Positions 6,357-8,118 of a DNA stretch of 8,118 bases are shown here, piece after piece; position 1 is the stretch's first letter; each line of letters opens with the position of its first letter. The notes under the pieces were generated by a model. It saw only the letters and a program-made list of their open reading frames with translations. It did not search any database and was not told the origin of the DNA. Made by a program: the position numbers and the translations under genes. The stretch covers positions 1 through 8,118 of the forward strand of contig PWOG01000357.1 of NCBI GenBank assembly GCA_003557565.1, read 5' to 3'. The DNA is from Desulfobulbaceae bacterium. GTDB taxonomy: Bacteria; Desulfobacterota; Desulfobulbia; Desulfobulbales; Desulfurivibrionaceae.

Positions 6357-7268
6357 ATGAAATGGATAGATCTACATACCCACTCAACCTTTTCCGACGG
6401 AGCCCTGAGTCCGGCGGCGCTGATTGACCTGGCACTGCAACGCGGCCTTAAAGCCCTGGCACTGACCGACCACGACACGGTGGCCGGCATTCCGGCCTTT
6501 CTGAACTACGCCGCCGACAAGCAAATCCGGGTCATCGGCGGAATCGAGATCAGCGCCTGGCACGGCCAGAACTCCATGCATATTCTTGGTTATGGCCTGG
6601 ATCAGAGCAACCCGGAACTGAACCGCACCCTGGCACAACTCCAGAAGGCCCGGCATCAACGCAACTTGGATATATTGGACCGACTCAATGAACTGGGAAT
6701 TGCCATCAGTTATGTTGACCTGGAGCACCGGCAAAACAGCCAGGTGGGCCGCCCCCATATCGCCCGGGCCCTGATCCGCATGGGAGTAGTGAACGACTTC
6801 CAGGAGGCCTTTTATCGTTATCTCCGCCGGGGGGCAGCCGCCTACGTCAACAGTGGCCGGATTCACGCCACAGACGCCATTCGCCTGATCCGCAGTGCCG
6901 GGGGCGCCCCGGTGCTGGCTCACCCGGCGGTGACCGATCCCGGTTTGAACAACCTGCCGAAACTGCTGCCCGAATTGCGCCAGGCCGGACTGGTGGGCAT
7001 TGAAACCCATTATCCCGCCCACAGCCATAAACAGAATAAGCAGCTGCTGCAACTGGCGGCTAAACATGGCCTGATAGCCACCGGCGGTACCGACTTTCAC
7101 GAAAACCTGCCCAGTGGCGTTCCATTGGGCGGCAGCTGCCGCAGTGTCCGGATCCCCTACACCTGCTACCAGGAACTGAGCAAGTTTCTCGGTATTGAGC
7201 ATGATGACCCAGGCTCCGGAACACCGATGAACCACCCGCAGGATACCGAACCAAGGAAGATTTCATGA
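6357..7268 (+). CDS. PHP-domain phosphoesterase, TrpH/RNase AM (YciV) family
   Basis: This family holds metal-dependent phosphoesterases. E. coli YciV (RNase AM) trims 5' ends of ribosomal RNA and acts on 3',5'-nucleotide bisphosphates (family knowledge; the substrate here is not proven). The 303 residues are close to the family length. PHP metal-ligand motifs are all visible: LHTHSTFSDG (H7, H9, D14), LTDHDT (D38, H39, D40), GGIEIS (E64), MHILGY (H75), LAHP (H189) and GGTDFH (D246, H248). The family-typical GRPHIARAL (131-139) is also present. ATG 6357 is chosen because MKWIDLHTHS places the first motif at the very N-terminus, as in relatives. A longer frame from ATG 6177 is open but its extra 60 residues look unconserved, and the ribosome binding site at 6357 is weak (GGAA, 10 bases). 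The stop overlaps the next start as ATGA, suggesting translational coupling to the regulator. Confidence 0.88.
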   Translation: MKWIDLHTHSTFSDGALSPAALIDLALQRGLKALALTDHDTVAGIPAFLNYAADKQIRVIGGIEISAWHGQNSMHILGYGLDQSNPELNRTLAQLQKARHQRNLDILDRLNELGIAISYVDLEHRQNSQVGRPHIARALIRMGVVNDFQEAFYRYLRRGAAAYVNSGRIHATDAIRLIRSAGGAPVLAHPAVTDPGLNNLPKLLPELRQAGLVGIETHYPAHSHKQNKQLLQLAAKHGLIATGGTDFHENLPSGVPLGGSCRSVRIPYTCYQELSKFLGIEHDDPGSGTPMNHPQDTEPRKIS

Positions 7269-7999
7269 AGACCATCCTGGTCGTTGACGACGAACCGAAT
7301 TATCTGGTGATCCTTTCCGAGCTGCTGCGGGATGAGGGTTACGAAACCTTTACCGCCGCCAGCGCCGAGGAGGGGCTCAATATCACCAGACAGGCCGACC
7401 TGGACCTGATCATCACCGACATGCGCATGCCCGGCATGGACGGGCTGGAGTTGCTCAAAACCGTCAAGGGCATCAACCCGGCCCTGCCGGTGATCATGAT
7501 CACCGCCTTCGGCGAGGTGGATAAAGCGGTGGCGGCCATGCAGGCCGGGGCCTTCAACTATCTGACCAAACCCTTCGATAATGATGAACTGCTGGTCAGT
7601 ATCAACAAGGCCGTGGATCATTACGAAATTATTCGCGAAAACAACCGGCTGCGGGCAGAAATCAGCGAGCGGACCTCCTATGCCAGCATGGTGGGCAAGA
7701 ACCAGCGCATGCGGGAGATCTACAGCCTCATCGAAAAAGTAGCCCCCACCCCGACTTCCGTGCTGATCACCGGCGAATCCGGTACCGGCAAGGAACTGGT
7801 GGCCCGGGCCGTTCACAGCCACAGCCCCCGCCTGGAGGCCCCTTTTATTTCTCTCAATTGCGCGGGATTGCCGGAAAACCTGCTGGAGAGCGAACTTTTC
7901 GGCCATGAAAAAGGCGCCTTCACCGGGGCCGTGTCCCTGCGCAAGGGGCGCTTCGAACTGGCCGACGGCGGTACCCTGTTTCTCGACGAAGTGGGATAA
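7265..7999 (+). CDS. NtrC-family response regulator/sigma-54 activator, N-terminal part ending at an in-frame TAA
   Basis: Proteins of this family receive a phosphate from a histidine kinase and use an AAA+ ATPase to open sigma-54 promoters. The 244 residues show a receiver domain (about 2-118) with D8/D9, phospho-acceptor D52 in TDMRMPGMDG, T80 and K102. The AAA+ domain starts near 138, with Walker A GESGTGKE (170-177), the sigma-54 contact loop GAFTGA (217-222) and Walker B GGTLFLDE (235-242). The frame then stops at TAA 7997-7999, where relatives usually have Glu or Asp in a DEIGEMP-type stretch. The rest of the domain continues in the same frame. A product ending here would lack sensor I, sensor II and the DNA-binding helix-turn-helix, so it could not act as a normal activator. 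The ATG overlaps the upstream stop (ATGA), with AAGGA 7 bases upstream. Either the gene is broken or the base at 7997 is a sequence error. Confidence 0.88.
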   Translation: MKTILVVDDEPNYLVILSELLRDEGYETFTAASAEEGLNITRQADLDLIITDMRMPGMDGLELLKTVKGINPALPVIMITAFGEVDKAVAAMQAGAFNYLTKPFDNDELLVSINKAVDHYEIIRENNRLRAEISERTSYASMVGKNQRMREIYSLIEKVAPTPTSVLITGESGTGKELVARAVHSHSPRLEAPFISLNCAGLPENLLESELFGHEKGAFTGAVSLRKGRFELADGGTLFLDEVG

Positions 8000-8118
8000 A
8001 TGCCCCTCAGCCTGCAGGCCAAGCTGCTGCGGGTTAGCCAGGAGAGGGCCTTTGAACGGGTGGGCGGCAGCTGGACCATGAGGGTTGATGTCCGGATCGT
8101 CGCCGCCACCAACAAGGA
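8000..8118 (+). pseudogene. Continuation of the same sigma-54 activator AAA+ domain after the stop codon, cut by window edge
   Basis: Directly after TAA 7997-7999 the same frame reads MPLSLQAKLLRVSQERAFER, then VGG, and later VDVRIVAATNK. This matches the family stretch that follows Walker B (MPLxLQxKLLRVLQExxFERVGG, then VRIIAATN, the sensor I region). No base is missing or added, so only one codon is out of place. ATG 8000-8002 abuts the stop (TAAATG), which could allow reinitiation, but no strong ribosome binding site precedes it. The usual Leu of RVLQE is Ser here. The gene runs off the right edge, so its DNA-binding domain cannot be seen. Confidence 0.8.

Noticed and set aside
6384..7235. 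Open frame of 283 codons opposite the PHP gene
   Set aside because: Antisense shadow; the plus strand holds all PHP metal motifs.

Overview
The window is a GC-rich, gene-dense bacterial chromosome segment whose third codon positions are mostly G or C. The gene set points to a Gram-negative, non-enteric proteobacterium in the broad sense: an RpoD-like sigma-70 factor, ComEC, the type IV pilus motor PilT, a TrpH/RNase AM-type PHP phosphoesterase and an NtrC-family sigma-54 activator. Sequence style and codon use suggest a Desulfobacterota (former Deltaproteobacteria, Desulfobulbales-like) genome. That placement is inference from impression, not from a search.

Layout, left to right. Positions 1-300, minus strand: the N-terminal 100 codons of malQ (4-alpha-glucanotransferase), starting at a GTG behind a good Shine-Dalgarno and running off the left edge. 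Positions 301-675: a divergent intergenic region with perfect or near-perfect inverted repeats, a plausible sigma-70 promoter pointing right and a possible leader hairpin. Positions 676-2013, plus: an RpoD-like sigma-70 factor of 445 residues. Positions 2057-4852, plus: comEC, the DNA-uptake channel with a C-terminal metallo-beta-lactamase domain. Its start is unclear because the best ribosome binding site points at an out-of-frame TTG. Positions 4854-4961: a 108-bp long palindrome between two converging genes. Positions 4989-6071, minus: pilT. Positions 6072-6356: a divergent intergenic region. Positions 6357-7268, plus: a PHP-domain phosphoesterase. It overlaps by ATGA the next gene, a response regulator/sigma-54 activator (7265 onward). 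That gene is interrupted by an in-frame TAA directly after Walker B, and the homologous reading frame resumes at once and continues to the right edge.

Functionally, comEC and pilT converge and both belong to type IV pilus-linked DNA uptake: PilT retracts the pilus and ComEC passes single-stranded DNA through the inner membrane. They are not an operon. The PHP gene and the regulator look translationally coupled. I see no rRNA, tRNA, CRISPR array, insertion sequence or phage gene. I also see no convincing undescribed multi-gene system. The items most worth a second look are the nonsense codon in the NtrC-type regulator, the 108-bp palindrome, and the misfit between ribosome binding site and reading frame at the start of comEC.
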